Source: an uncultured Planctomycetia bacterium (GTDB taxonomy: Bacteria > Planctomycetota > Phycisphaerae > Phycisphaerales > SM1A02). From it: a DNA stretch of 64,000 nucleotides. Below the pieces are notes generated by a model. It was not told where the DNA came from. It saw only the letters and a list, made by a program, of their open reading frames with translations, and did no database searches. The translations under genes were made by a program, and so were the position numbers. The DNA is taken from contig CALMPF010000019.1 in the NCBI GenBank assembly GCA_937871505.1, forward strand, positions 51,716 through 115,715, given 5' to 3'. Shown piece after piece: positions 8,651 to 17,099 of this stretch (positions are counted from its first letter, which is position 1; each line of letters begins with the position of its first letter).

Positions 8651-10633
8651 GTGTCGGCCGCACGCACGCCATCGACGCCGAGAGGCCGCGGCGATGATCC
8701 GCCCGCAGATCCCGCGCGCTCTCCCGCGTCCCCGCCCGCGACGCGGCCCGCGACCGCTCCGGGGACGGGCTCCGCGGGCGGCGCCGCCTCCGGTGCGGAG
8801 CTCTCGGCCACGCTCGCGCGGCTCTTCGCGGAGATCGCCGTGGGCCTGGAGCTGACCGGCGCCAACGCCTTCCGCGTGAGGGCCCATGAACGGGCGGCGC
8901 GGGCGATCGAAGAGCACGCGGGAGAACTCGCGGCGCTCTCGAAGCAGGCGCTGATGGCCATCGACGGCATCGGCGAGGGAACCGCCTCGAAGGCGCTGGA
9001 GCTCATCGAGACCGGGCGCATCGCCGAGCACGACGAGCTCTGGTCGCGGATCCCGCGCGGGCTGCTCGAGGTGATGCGCGTCCCCGGACTCGGGCCCAAG
9101 TCGGTGAAGATCCTCTGGGAGCAGGGGGGCGTCACCGACCTCACCTCCCTCAAGGCGAAGCTCGCGGAGGGCGCGCTCGCGGCGCTTCCCCGGATGGGAG
9201 AGAAGACCCTGCGCAACATCGCCGAGGCGGTCGCGTTCATGGAGCGGGCCGGAGGTCGCCGCCGGATCGGGGAGGCGATGCCGATCGCCGAGGCGATCAT
9301 CGCCGTGCTGCGGCGCGTCCCCGGCGCCGGGGCGATCGAGTTCGCCGGGTCGCTGCGCCGCGGCCGCGAGACCATCGGGGACATCGACATCGTCGCCTCG
9401 GGAGACGACGCCGCGGCGCTGGCGCGGCGCTTCGTCTCGATGCCTTCGGTCGAGCGCGTCCTCGCGGAAGGCGCGACCAAGTGCGCGGTCCGGCTCGATG
9501 CGGGCATCCAGGCCGACCTGCGGCTGGTCCATGCTTCGGTGCACGGGGCCGCGCTGCTCTACTTCACGGGAAGCAAGGAGCACAACATCGCGCTGCGCGA
9601 GCGGGCGATCTCGATGGGCATGCGCCTCAACGAGTACGGGCTCTTTCCCGACGACGGCGACCCGCGCCCGCCGCAGGAGCGCGGGATCGCGCCGGTCGCC
9701 GCCGCGACCGAGGCGTCGATCTACCGGGCCCTGGATCTGGAGTGGATCCCGCCGGAGCTGCGCGAGGATCGCGGCGAGCTCGAGGGGCCGATTCCGCGGC
9801 TCGTCGAGCTCGAGGACATTCGCTGCGAGCTCCACGCCCACACGCGGGCGAGCGACGGCGCCCTCTCGATCGACGAGCTGATCGAGGCCGCGAAGTCGCG
9901 CGGCTTCCACGCCATCGCGATCACGGACCACTCGCGCTCCAGCGTCCAGGCCGGCGGCCTCTCGCCGGATCGCCTGCTCGAGCACATCGAGGCGGTGCGC
10001 GCGGCGGGGCTTCGGCACCCGCAGATCCGGGTGCTTGCCGGGAGCGAGGTCGACATCCACGCCGATGGCACCCTCGACTACGAGGACGCCCTGCTCGCCC
10101 GGCTCGACATCGTCGTCGCGAGTCCCCATGCCGCCCTTCGGCAGGATCCCGAGAGGGCGACGCAGCGGCTGATCCGCGCCGTCTCGCATCCGCTGGTGCA
10201 CATCCTCGGACATCCGACGGGGAGGCTCATCAACGAACGCGAGGGTCTCGCGCCGGACATCGCCGCGGTCGCCGCCGCCGCGGCGCAGCATCGCACCGCG
10301 CTGGAGGTCAACGCCAACGACTGGCGGCTCGATCTCCGCGATCTGCACGTCCGGATCGCCGTCGACGCGGGGTGCAGCATCGCGATCAACTGCGACGTCC
10401 ACGGCCGGAGCAACTTCGACATGCTGCGCTACGGCGTGCTGACGGCCCGTCGCGGCTGGCTTCCGAAGGACCGCTGCATCAACGCCCTCGACGCCGCCGG
10501 TCTCGATGCGTGGCTCCGCGGCAAGCGCGCGGGCGCGGCGGTCGCTTCAGGCGCGCCGACGATCGACGCACCCGCAGCAGCCGGGGCGGAGCCGGCGCCG
10601 TCGCACGGCAGGCGACGCGGCCGGTCGGCGTGA
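8651..10633 (+). CDS. polX: DNA polymerase/3'-5' exonuclease PolX
   Basis: A 660-residue bacterial family-X polymerase with a C-terminal PHP exonuclease domain, used in gap-filling repair. After about 50 disordered residues come the helix-hairpin-helix segments (DGIGEGTASKALELIE; VPGLGPKSVKILWE). The polymerase palm follows with GSLRRGRETIGDIDIV and a third acidic residue in QADLRLV. The PHP domain carries the expected metal ligands in ELHAHTRASDG, ITDHS, GSEVDI, SPH, LGHPTGR and NCDVH, so both activities look intact. The GTG start has a TACGCT hexamer 6 nt upstream. The C-terminal 40 residues are Ala/Arg-rich and not conserved. Confidence 0.95.
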   Translation: MSAARTPSTPRGRGDDPPADPARSPASPPATRPATAPGTGSAGGAASGAELSATLARLFAEIAVGLELTGANAFRVRAHERAARAIEEHAGELAALSKQALMAIDGIGEGTASKALELIETGRIAEHDELWSRIPRGLLEVMRVPGLGPKSVKILWEQGGVTDLTSLKAKLAEGALAALPRMGEKTLRNIAEAVAFMERAGGRRRIGEAMPIAEAIIAVLRRVPGAGAIEFAGSLRRGRETIGDIDIVASGDDAAALARRFVSMPSVERVLAEGATKCAVRLDAGIQADLRLVHASVHGAALLYFTGSKEHNIALRERAISMGMRLNEYGLFPDDGDPRPPQERGIAPVAAATEASIYRALDLEWIPPELREDRGELEGPIPRLVELEDIRCELHAHTRASDGALSIDELIEAAKSRGFHAIAITDHSRSSVQAGGLSPDRLLEHIEAVRAAGLRHPQIRVLAGSEVDIHADGTLDYEDALLARLDIVVASPHAALRQDPERATQRLIRAVSHPLVHILGHPTGRLINEREGLAPDIAAVAAAAAQHRTALEVNANDWRLDLRDLHVRIAVDAGCSIAINCDVHGRSNFDMLRYGVLTARRGWLPKDRCINALDAAGLDAWLRGKRAGAAVASGAPTIDAPAAAGAEPAPSHGRRRGRSA

Positions 10634-10933
10634 TCTCGCGCGGCGTTCGGCTGACGAGCCGCCCCGGCGGGAACCGGCTTTGTCAGTCGCTTCCGCCCGG
10701 GCGCGGCGGGCCGGCGCCCTGCACGGACCGATCGAAGCGCCGCCGGTGCGCCGCTTGGGAGGCGGGCGCATCACGGCGGCGCCGGGGGCCTTGATCCTCG
10801 CGGCGAGCGGCCGGCGAACGGGAGGGCCGTCGGCAGGCGTCCCGAGCACGAGCGACGTTGCTGTCTGCGTCGCTCCGACGGCGGCCGACGGCGCCTCATG
10901 CGCCTGCGGCCGGGGCGGCGCCTGTCGAGGGCC
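10634..10933. other. Convergent intergenic region, no gene seen
   Basis: 300 bp between the ends of polX and the HAF-repeat gene. No frame shows family similarity, and I see no T-tract terminator; several short GC-rich inverted repeats are present, as expected by chance at this composition. Confidence 0.6.
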
Positions 10934-12286
10934 TCATCGGACGGAGACGCTTCCGGGCGTCGCCGCCGGCCGAGTCAGCGAGCGGTCGAAGCCGCGCGGC
11001 CGCGCTGGCTCCGGGGTTCCGCCTCCGGGCTTCGCTCCTTCCTCCTCCGGCTCCTCATCGATCGGGTCGCGTTCGATCGGATCGGGCACGAAGAGATACG
11101 CGCGGCGGCCGGGCACGCCTTCGAGGCGTCCGGAGCCGACGATGAACCCGGCGTCGTTGATCGACTCCGCGGTCTCGAGCGTCCAGCCGCTCTCCGGGTC
11201 GACGAGGGTGTTGAGGTTCGCGAGCCCGGCGCTGGGCGAGAAGATGATCGCCCGGAACTGCTCGAGGACCGGCAGCACGTCGAAGCGCGCTTCGCCGACC
11301 GCCACACCGGCCCCGTTCACCGCACTCAGCGAGGTCTTGATCGACGTTCCGAGCTGACCGATGGTCGTCAGCATCGGCTGCTCGCCGAGGTGCCAGTAGG
11401 CGCCGACCCCGGAGAGGAACGCGTTCTGCGCGCCGGGAAGGGAGACGTATCCGACGGCGACGGCGGACTCCGAGATCGCATCGCCGCGGTTGTACGTTCC
11501 TCCGAGATCGGGCAGCGCGACCACGGCGCCCTCGGTGAACCAGAGCGCCCGCGAGTCGGTGTAGGGCACCGACCACCCCACGACCTCGCCAAGCGTGTTC
11601 ACGCCGCGGCCGACGGTCGACTTGTCCCCGAAGAGGCCCAGGGGCGTCCGGACGACGCTGCCATCCTCGCCGACGATGCCGATGAAGGCCTCGACCGTGC
11701 TGGAGAAGGTCGGCGTGGTGATCGTGATGCCTCCGGTGAACAGGCCGTTCTCGGCGATGTCGAGAACCTGCGAGGAGCCGTAGAAGAAGAACGTCAGGTT
11801 GTTGCACCACTCCGGATCCGCCACGCAGAGGAACGTCCCGTCCACGGCCACCCAGCCGTTGGCGTTGCCCTCGCGCGTTCCCACGAGCGTGCCGTCGGCG
11901 GAGATGCCGGTGGCGAAGCGCCCGGCGCCGGAGCCGTCACTGACGATCTCGACGCCATCCGGGCCCCAGATCACCGGCGTGTGTCCGCCGAAGAGCCCGA
12001 GCTGCGCGGCGCCGGCGATCAGGCCTTCCTGGGTGATCGCCGTGGCGATCGAGGATGACGCTCCCGCCGGAAGCAGGGCGCCGAGATCGACGATTGACCC
12101 TGTCCGGTGCGAGTCGCCGAGATCGCCCGCGTTGGCCGCGATCGCGACGCCCGCCGCTGCGGCGCCCGCGAGCAGCGTGACCAAAGCGGCCCGCGCCCGT
12201 TCTCGCGGCTTCCGCGCGGTCGCACTGCGCGATGCCGGACCGGGAGCAGGGAAATCTCGAACCAGCGCCGTCATGTTGACCACCAT
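10934..12286 (-). CDS. Exported HAF-repeat-type protein
   Basis: A 450-residue exported protein. The ATG at 12286 is fixed by a strong GGAGGTG Shine-Dalgarno 6 nt upstream. An Arg-rich n-region and a hydrophobic Ala-rich core around residues 33-52 form a signal peptide. The mature chain is built of loosely repeated units with D-x-G-x-L/I-V-G and ALW/VIW elements: ITQEGLIAGAAQ, ISADGTLVGTREG, IAENGLFTGGIT, VNTLGEVVGWSV, VNGAGVAVGEARF, INDAGFIVGSGRL. This pattern is that of extracellular HAF-repeat proteins, likely a beta-propeller. The C-terminus is a Pro/Glu linker ending in basic residues, with no PEP-CTERM or other sorting signal recognised. Role unknown. Confidence 0.82.
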   Translation of the reverse strand: MVVNMTALVRDFPAPGPASRSATARKPRERARAALVTLLAGAAAAGVAIAANAGDLGDSHRTGSIVDLGALLPAGASSSIATAITQEGLIAGAAQLGLFGGHTPVIWGPDGVEIVSDGSGAGRFATGISADGTLVGTREGNANGWVAVDGTFLCVADPEWCNNLTFFFYGSSQVLDIAENGLFTGGITITTPTFSSTVEAFIGIVGEDGSVVRTPLGLFGDKSTVGRGVNTLGEVVGWSVPYTDSRALWFTEGAVVALPDLGGTYNRGDAISESAVAVGYVSLPGAQNAFLSGVGAYWHLGEQPMLTTIGQLGTSIKTSLSAVNGAGVAVGEARFDVLPVLEQFRAIIFSPSAGLANLNTLVDPESGWTLETAESINDAGFIVGSGRLEGVPGRRAYLFVPDPIERDPIDEEPEEEGAKPGGGTPEPARPRGFDRSLTRPAATPGSVSVR

Positions 12287-12796
12287 GGAGAGCACCTCCG
12301 CTTTGCCCGCCGTCGCATCGAACCCGCGGCCGGAACCCCTCCGGCCCGCGTCGCGCTCCCGGGGCACGTTCAAAGATCGCCCGAGTCCCTCGGCGAGATT
12401 CAGCCGATTCACCGCTCTCAACGCTCGGTCGCCCTCAGGGTCTGCTGAGGTCGCCCGAACCGGCGACTCGCTGCGTCGAAGTTCGCGTCCCGGACCCCCT
12501 CACACCGCTCACGCCCCTCAAGTCCCGCATGTTCGGCGCCAGCGCGCCCCCAGCAGGCCCCCAGCAGGCCCTCAGCAGGCTGCCCGCAGCGGGCGGTCGG
12601 CGCCGGATCCGCATCGTCTCTCCGCGCGGAGCGACCCTCTCGGTCAACCGCGCGACGCAGCCGAGCGGCGCTGGAATCTGGAGCGCGACGCAGCGGGATC
12701 GGGGTGGCCGCGGAGTCCGGATGGGAGCCGGCGAGACGTGCGGGCGCACGTCCACGATCCCGGTGTTCCTGCGGCTCTGCGACGGCGTCGGCGGCG
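12287..12796. other. 510-bp intergenic region with short tandem repeat
   Basis: Lies between the end of recG and the start of the HAF gene, both on the minus strand. It includes the HAF ribosome binding site next to 12286 and three near-copies of an 11-bp CCCAGCAGGCC unit at about 12549-12580. No coding frame or RNA gene is recognised; the region probably holds the HAF-gene promoter. Confidence 0.6.
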
Positions 12797-14983
12797 CTAC
12801 CCCACGTCCCCGACGCCGAGCGTCGCACCGTGGGCCTTCAGCATCCGGCGACGGAGCAGCGCCTCCTCGGGCGCGCTCAGATCGGGGCTGCGCGCGATCC
12901 ACGCCTCCGCGTCGCGTCGGGCGAGGGCGAGGAGCTGGAAGTCGCGGGGGAGCTCGGCTGCGATGAAGGGAGCGACGCCGTGCTGCCGCGCGCCGAAGAG
13001 GTCGCCCGGCCCGCGGATCTCGAGATCGCGCTCGGCGATGCGGAAGCCATCGCTCGTCTCGGCGATCGCCTGCAAGCGCGCCTCGGCATCGGGCGTGAGG
13101 GGACGGGCGAGGAGGACGCAGAGGCTCCGGCGCGTCCCCCGTCCGACGCGTCCGCGGAGCTGATGAAGCTGCGCCAGGCCGAAGCGATCGGCGTGCTCGA
13201 CGACCATGATCGAGGCGTTCGGGACATCGACGCCGACTTCGATCACCACCGTCGAGACGAGCGCGTCGACGGCTCCTTCGCGGAATCGGGTCATGATCGC
13301 GTCGCGCTCCTCGCGGCGCATCCGGCCGTGCAGCCCGGCGAGCCGTGCATTCGCGAGGGGTCCCTTCGCGAGCCACTCCAGGTGCCCCGCGACGTTCGCG
13401 AGCCCGAGATCGCCCTCCTCCACCGCCGGCACGACGACGTACGCCTGCTCGCCCGCCGCCACCCGCTCGGCGACGTAGGCGTAGACATCCGCCGCGCGAT
13501 CGGGATCGACGACGCGGGTGACCGTCGGCGTGCGCCCCGGCGGGAGCGACCGGATGGTCGAGACGTCGAGATCGCCGAAGATCGTCAGGCTGAGCGTGCG
13601 CGGGATCGGCGTCGCGGTCATCACCAGCACATGCGGGACGGTCGGTCCGAGGCTGCGCTCGGTCTTCGAGGTCGACCCGTCGAGTGCTGCCGCCGCGGCG
13701 TCGGTCGAGGTCAGCGCGCCGGCCCGGCTGCGAAAGACCGCCCGCTGGTGGACGCCGAAGCGATGCTGCTCGTCGATGACGGCCAGCGCGAGGCTCCGGA
13801 AGCGCAGCGCCTCTCCGAGAAGCGCGTGGGTCCCCACGAGGATGTCGATCGTCCCGTCGGCCGCCGCCGCGAGGATCGCCTCGCGCTCGCTGCGGCCAGC
13901 GCTGCCGGTCAGGAGCGCCAGTCGGACGGCGCTTCCGCCGAGGAACCGGCCGATCGAGGCGTGGTGCTGCTCCGCGAGGAGCTCGGTCGGCGCCATCAGC
14001 AGCGACTGATGGCCCGAGGCGGTGGCGAGGAGCATCGCGTAGAGCGCCACGACCGTCTTGCCCGCGCCGACGTCCCCCTGGAGCAGGCGGTTCATCGGCG
14101 TCGACGAGCCGAGATCGGCGGCGATCTCATCGATCACCAGACGCTGATCCGCCGTCAGGGCGAAGGGAAAGCGGGCGAGGATGTGCCGATCGATCGTCGG
14201 GGTGCTCGGCAGCGCCGCAGCGCGCATCGATTCGCGAAGCTGACGCCGCCGCGTCATCACCGCAAGCTGCTGAAGCAGCAGCTCGTCGAAGGCGAGCCTG
14301 CGCCGTCCGGCGAGCGCGTCGTCGAGCTCCTCCGGCTGGTGGATCATGCGATACGCCTCGGCGAGGGGGGGCATCCCCCTCGCCTCGCGATAGGGCTTCG
14401 GAAGGTGATCCTCTATCAGCGGGAGCGCGGCGGGGAGCAGCGCCGCGATCATCCGCTCGATCTCGGCGCTGGCGAGCTCCTCGGAAGCGGGGTAGACCGG
14501 TCGGAACCGCTCGTCACGCCGGGGCAGCTCGCGCTCGCCCTCGAGCCGCGACAGCTTGGGGTTGACCATCTGAAGCCAGTCGCCATGCCGCTCCATGCGC
14601 CCCTGCACGAGCACGCGGGCCCCCGGGTGAATCGTCCTGCGCACCCAGGGGGCGTTGAACCACGTCAGCTTGAGCGTCGCGCTCCCGTCGGAGAGCGTCG
14701 CCTCGACGCGCGGCTTCCTCCCGCGGTGAAGCCGCATCGCGAGGATCTCGCCGCGCACGGCGACGTTGGCGTGAGCTCCGTGGCGCGGTCCCAGGAGCCT
14801 GCCCGCATCGGCGATGGTCTCCTCGGGGCGCTCATGCTCGTAGCGGAGCGGCAGATGGCGCAGCAGATCGGCCACGCAGCGGATCCCCAGCCCCGCGAGC
14901 CGCTCCGTCCGCCTCGGAGTCGCCAGCGGAAGCAGCCCCACGGGCGTCGTGAGGGCGATGGAGCCTGCGCCTGCTGCGTTCAC
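12797..14983 (-). CDS. recG: ATP-dependent DNA helicase RecG
   Basis: A 728-residue RecG, which remodels stalled replication forks and branch-migrates Holliday junctions. The N-terminal wedge/OB domain has LRHLPLRYEH and LKLTWFNAPWVRR. The helicase core has the Q-like FALTADQRLVIDEI, Walker A GDVGAGKT, the DExH-type box IDEQHRFG, TATPIPRTL, then STVVIEVGVDVPNAS and QLHQLRGRVGRG, with the C-terminal RDLEIRGPGDLFGARQHG characteristic of RecG. All motifs are intact. The start is a GTG with TACCCT 7 nt upstream and no Shine-Dalgarno. An Ala/Ser-rich insertion of about 25 residues lies between the DExH box and motif III. Confidence 0.97.
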   Translation of the reverse strand: MNAAGAGSIALTTPVGLLPLATPRRTERLAGLGIRCVADLLRHLPLRYEHERPEETIADAGRLLGPRHGAHANVAVRGEILAMRLHRGRKPRVEATLSDGSATLKLTWFNAPWVRRTIHPGARVLVQGRMERHGDWLQMVNPKLSRLEGERELPRRDERFRPVYPASEELASAEIERMIAALLPAALPLIEDHLPKPYREARGMPPLAEAYRMIHQPEELDDALAGRRRLAFDELLLQQLAVMTRRRQLRESMRAAALPSTPTIDRHILARFPFALTADQRLVIDEIAADLGSSTPMNRLLQGDVGAGKTVVALYAMLLATASGHQSLLMAPTELLAEQHHASIGRFLGGSAVRLALLTGSAGRSEREAILAAAADGTIDILVGTHALLGEALRFRSLALAVIDEQHRFGVHQRAVFRSRAGALTSTDAAAAALDGSTSKTERSLGPTVPHVLVMTATPIPRTLSLTIFGDLDVSTIRSLPPGRTPTVTRVVDPDRAADVYAYVAERVAAGEQAYVVVPAVEEGDLGLANVAGHLEWLAKGPLANARLAGLHGRMRREERDAIMTRFREGAVDALVSTVVIEVGVDVPNASIMVVEHADRFGLAQLHQLRGRVGRGTRRSLCVLLARPLTPDAEARLQAIAETSDGFRIAERDLEIRGPGDLFGARQHGVAPFIAAELPRDFQLLALARRDAEAWIARSPDLSAPEEALLRRRMLKAHGATLGVGDVG

Positions 14984-15463
14984 CGCGGCGAGGGTACACG
15001 GGCCGAGGTTCTCTCATCGTCGATCCGCTGCGCAACGCGCTGCGCCGCCGCGGAGCGGCAGCTGGGAAGGCGCATTGTTCGATGCGAGAGCGTCATGGCC
15101 CCCAACGAACGATGGGGCTCCCGCCGCAAGACGGCGATGGCCCATCGTGCCGCGACGGCTCCCATTTTCGAGCTGGGGATCGGTCGCACAACGCGATCTC
15201 GCGTCGCGATGCCGTGTCCTCCGCCCGGTTGAACCGATGGCTGGGCGAATCGCGCGCGAACATCCAAGCCGCGGTTGAGGTGCTGCCTCGATTCCGCGAT
15301 GGCATCGCTCCTTTGCCGGCGCGGGGCTTTGGGACAGAACCTCGGCGGGCGCCGCCCTGCCAACCGAAGAGCCGGGAGCGGCCCTTGGGCGCCCTTCGGC
15401 CCAAGCTTGGGCGGGACTCGCTATCACCCTCGAATCGGCGCCGCGTTCGCGGCGTTCACGCCG
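14984..15463. other. 480-bp intergenic region; possible hairpin near the lipoprotein gene end
   Basis: Composition is less GC-rich than the flanks. No gene is recognised on either strand. A 7-bp stem (CTTGGGC / GCCCAAG, 15384-15390 with 15399-15405) with an 8-nt loop lies about 60 nt downstream of the minus-strand lipoprotein gene and could help termination, but it has no T-tract. The promoter of recG is at the left edge. Confidence 0.45.
14991..14996 (-). promoter_or_regulatory. -10 element TACCCT for recG (leaderless geometry)
   Basis: TACCCT on the minus strand with 7 nt to the GTG of recG; no Shine-Dalgarno between. Confidence 0.5.
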
Positions 15464-16240
15464 TCATTGCCAGAACTCGCGCTCGATCCGGGGCATGGCC
15501 ATGACGAAGGCTCCTTGGATGGCGATTCGGTACAGCCCGGGAAGACTGGAGTTGTCGACCTGTGCTGTGCGCGACTCGGAGCGGGCGACGATCGACCCAT
15601 GGGCTCCCGTGGCTTGCTGCCATATCGTGCCCCACGTGCCAGCCACTTGACCGATCACGGTCTGGGACATGAGCAGCTCGCTCGATCCAGTGCGGTAGAC
15701 CTCGAGCGTGAGCAACGTGGTGATCCCCTCGCGGCTTATGTCGATCGCCTCCTCCGCGCTGAGCTGGCGGAAGAAGGCACCCTTGTACATGGTCTGAAGC
15801 TCCTGCTGGGAGCGCACCCAGTCTCCCCATGCACTCGCACGTGTGACCACAGCTCGGACCGCTATGTCGGCTTGACGCTCATCATCGACGACGGTGAATC
15901 TGTCGAATGCGGTGATCGCGTGGCGGATCGCCGAATCGACCTGCTGGGCGAGTTCGATCGTGTTCACCTCGACGTTCGACGCCGACGTCATGATGGCGAT
16001 GTCGGCGGGGCGCACGAACACCTTCCTCTTGGGTTGCGGCCCAGGGTTGAAGCGACCGGTATCCGGATTGATCTTCTTGGATCCGCCGAGCGACAGAGGC
16101 CCGACGCGCGTCGCGGGATTCACGACGGCGCCGTCGTACGCGAACGTCCCGGCCTCCGTCGACGGAGTTGACCCGCAGCCGCACGTCATCGCCACGATCA
16201 TGAGCACGCTTGCGTGCACCAATCCCATGAGGCTCTTCAT
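15464..16240 (-). CDS. Putative lipoprotein, possibly CsgG/LpoB-like
   Basis: A 258-residue lipoprotein. The ATG at 16240 has a GAGGAGA Shine-Dalgarno just upstream. The signal peptide runs from MKSLMG through VLMIVAM to the lipobox CGC near residue 22. The mature part contains NTIELAQQVDSAIRHAIT, FDRFTVVDDERQADIAVRAVV and, near the end, a small conserved-looking ITTLLTLEVYRTGS. This layout (adenosine-pocket-like helix then RFTVVD, then ADxxVRxxV) recalls CsgG/LpoB/TolB-like secreted lipoproteins, but that is my inference. The gene uses A/T at third positions far more often than its neighbours and lies next to a transposase relic, so acquisition by transfer is plausible. Confidence 0.75.
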   Translation of the reverse strand: MKSLMGLVHASVLMIVAMTCGCGSTPSTEAGTFAYDGAVVNPATRVGPLSLGGSKKINPDTGRFNPGPQPKRKVFVRPADIAIMTSASNVEVNTIELAQQVDSAIRHAITAFDRFTVVDDERQADIAVRAVVTRASAWGDWVRSQQELQTMYKGAFFRQLSAEEAIDISREGITTLLTLEVYRTGSSELLMSQTVIGQVAGTWGTIWQQATGAHGSIVARSESRTAQVDNSSLPGLYRIAIQGAFVMAMPRIEREFWQ

Positions 16241-17099
16241 CACGTTCTCCTCTCGGAAGCAGCTGGCTGACCAAGGACCCCGGTGGCCCCCACGGTCGCC
16301 AACGCTGGGACGGTAAGTGCCATCGGCGTCGGTGTCAAGGCACCGGCCGTCCTGAACAGGCGTTACCCCGTCGACTCGCTGGCGTTTCGTCCGCGTCCGC
16401 CCAGGAGTCTGCGTCACCGAGCCCCCCCCGAGGTCAGGTCGGGCGTCCGGCATGCACCTCTCCAGCGGGACAAGTCTACATGGAGCGTCCGGGCGGACCT
16501 CGCTCGCTCATCAGGCGCGAGGTGTGCGCTCGACCCGCACGGCGTGTGTCCCGCCGAAGAGGTGCACGCCTCGGTGTGAGACCTGCATCCTCATCGCTCC
16601 CCGGCTCGCTTCACCCCGCAGGCTGAACTGCCTGAATCCCACCACCTTCTTCAGCCACCCGATCGCAGGCTCGACCACATGCGTGCGGCGGGCACGCTTC
16701 TCTCGGCCCGATGGGGTCATCAAGCGACGCCGCAGCGGCCGCGGCGATGGCAGCCTCGTCGTCTTCACCGGCTCCGCCTCGGCCTTCGCCGCGATGGCCT
16801 TGAGCTCTGCGCGCAGCCGGGCCTCTTCCTTCTGCACTCGGTCGTAGCTCATCGCCTTCCGCTTGCTCGCGTCGGCACGGCGTTGCTCTGGTGGGCGCGC
16901 TCGACGAGAACCCGGGTGACGGGCCGTCACACCGGAACGAGGCCGGGTCCGGTGCGCTCGCTGGGGCGGCCGGTTCGAAGATCGTCTGCGGCGCCGCGCT
17001 CTCGGGATGGAGCCGGGCGCGCGCGACGCCCGCAGGGCTGACCGCCTCGCGGGCTCGCGGCGCTCCGTCGTCAGCCAACTCCCCGTACCCTCTCCCCGC
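16241..17099. other. Intergenic island around a transposase relic
   Basis: Between the lipoprotein start and xseA. Apart from the transposase fragment listed separately, the frames here look broken or out of phase and I recognise no gene. I did not find clear terminal inverted repeats, so the limits of the original insertion cannot be set. Confidence 0.5.
16610..16873 (-). pseudogene. IS1182-type transposase remnant (internally deleted)
   Basis: Two blocks of an IS1182/DDE transposase are fused in one minus-strand frame. The first, DASKRKAMSYDRVQKEEARL, matches the characteristic middle block of these transposases (ASK-K-AMSYxRM). About 20 residues later the frame jumps to the C-terminal block: MTPSGREKRARRTHVVEPA, IGWLKKVVGFRQFSLRG, matching the family's R-x-V-VEPVFGxIKxxRGFRQFxLRG. 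The long segment normally separating these blocks is missing. After SLRG the frame drifts and the expected KVRxEWxLVCxxHNL ending is absent, consistent with a frameshift. No N-terminal catalytic part is found. It is therefore a decayed remnant, not an active element. Confidence 0.65.

Noticed and set aside
14984..15463. Possible structured RNA gene (RNase P, tmRNA or SRP RNA)
   Set aside because: None of the conserved cores of these RNAs could be found; only one 7-bp stem is visible.
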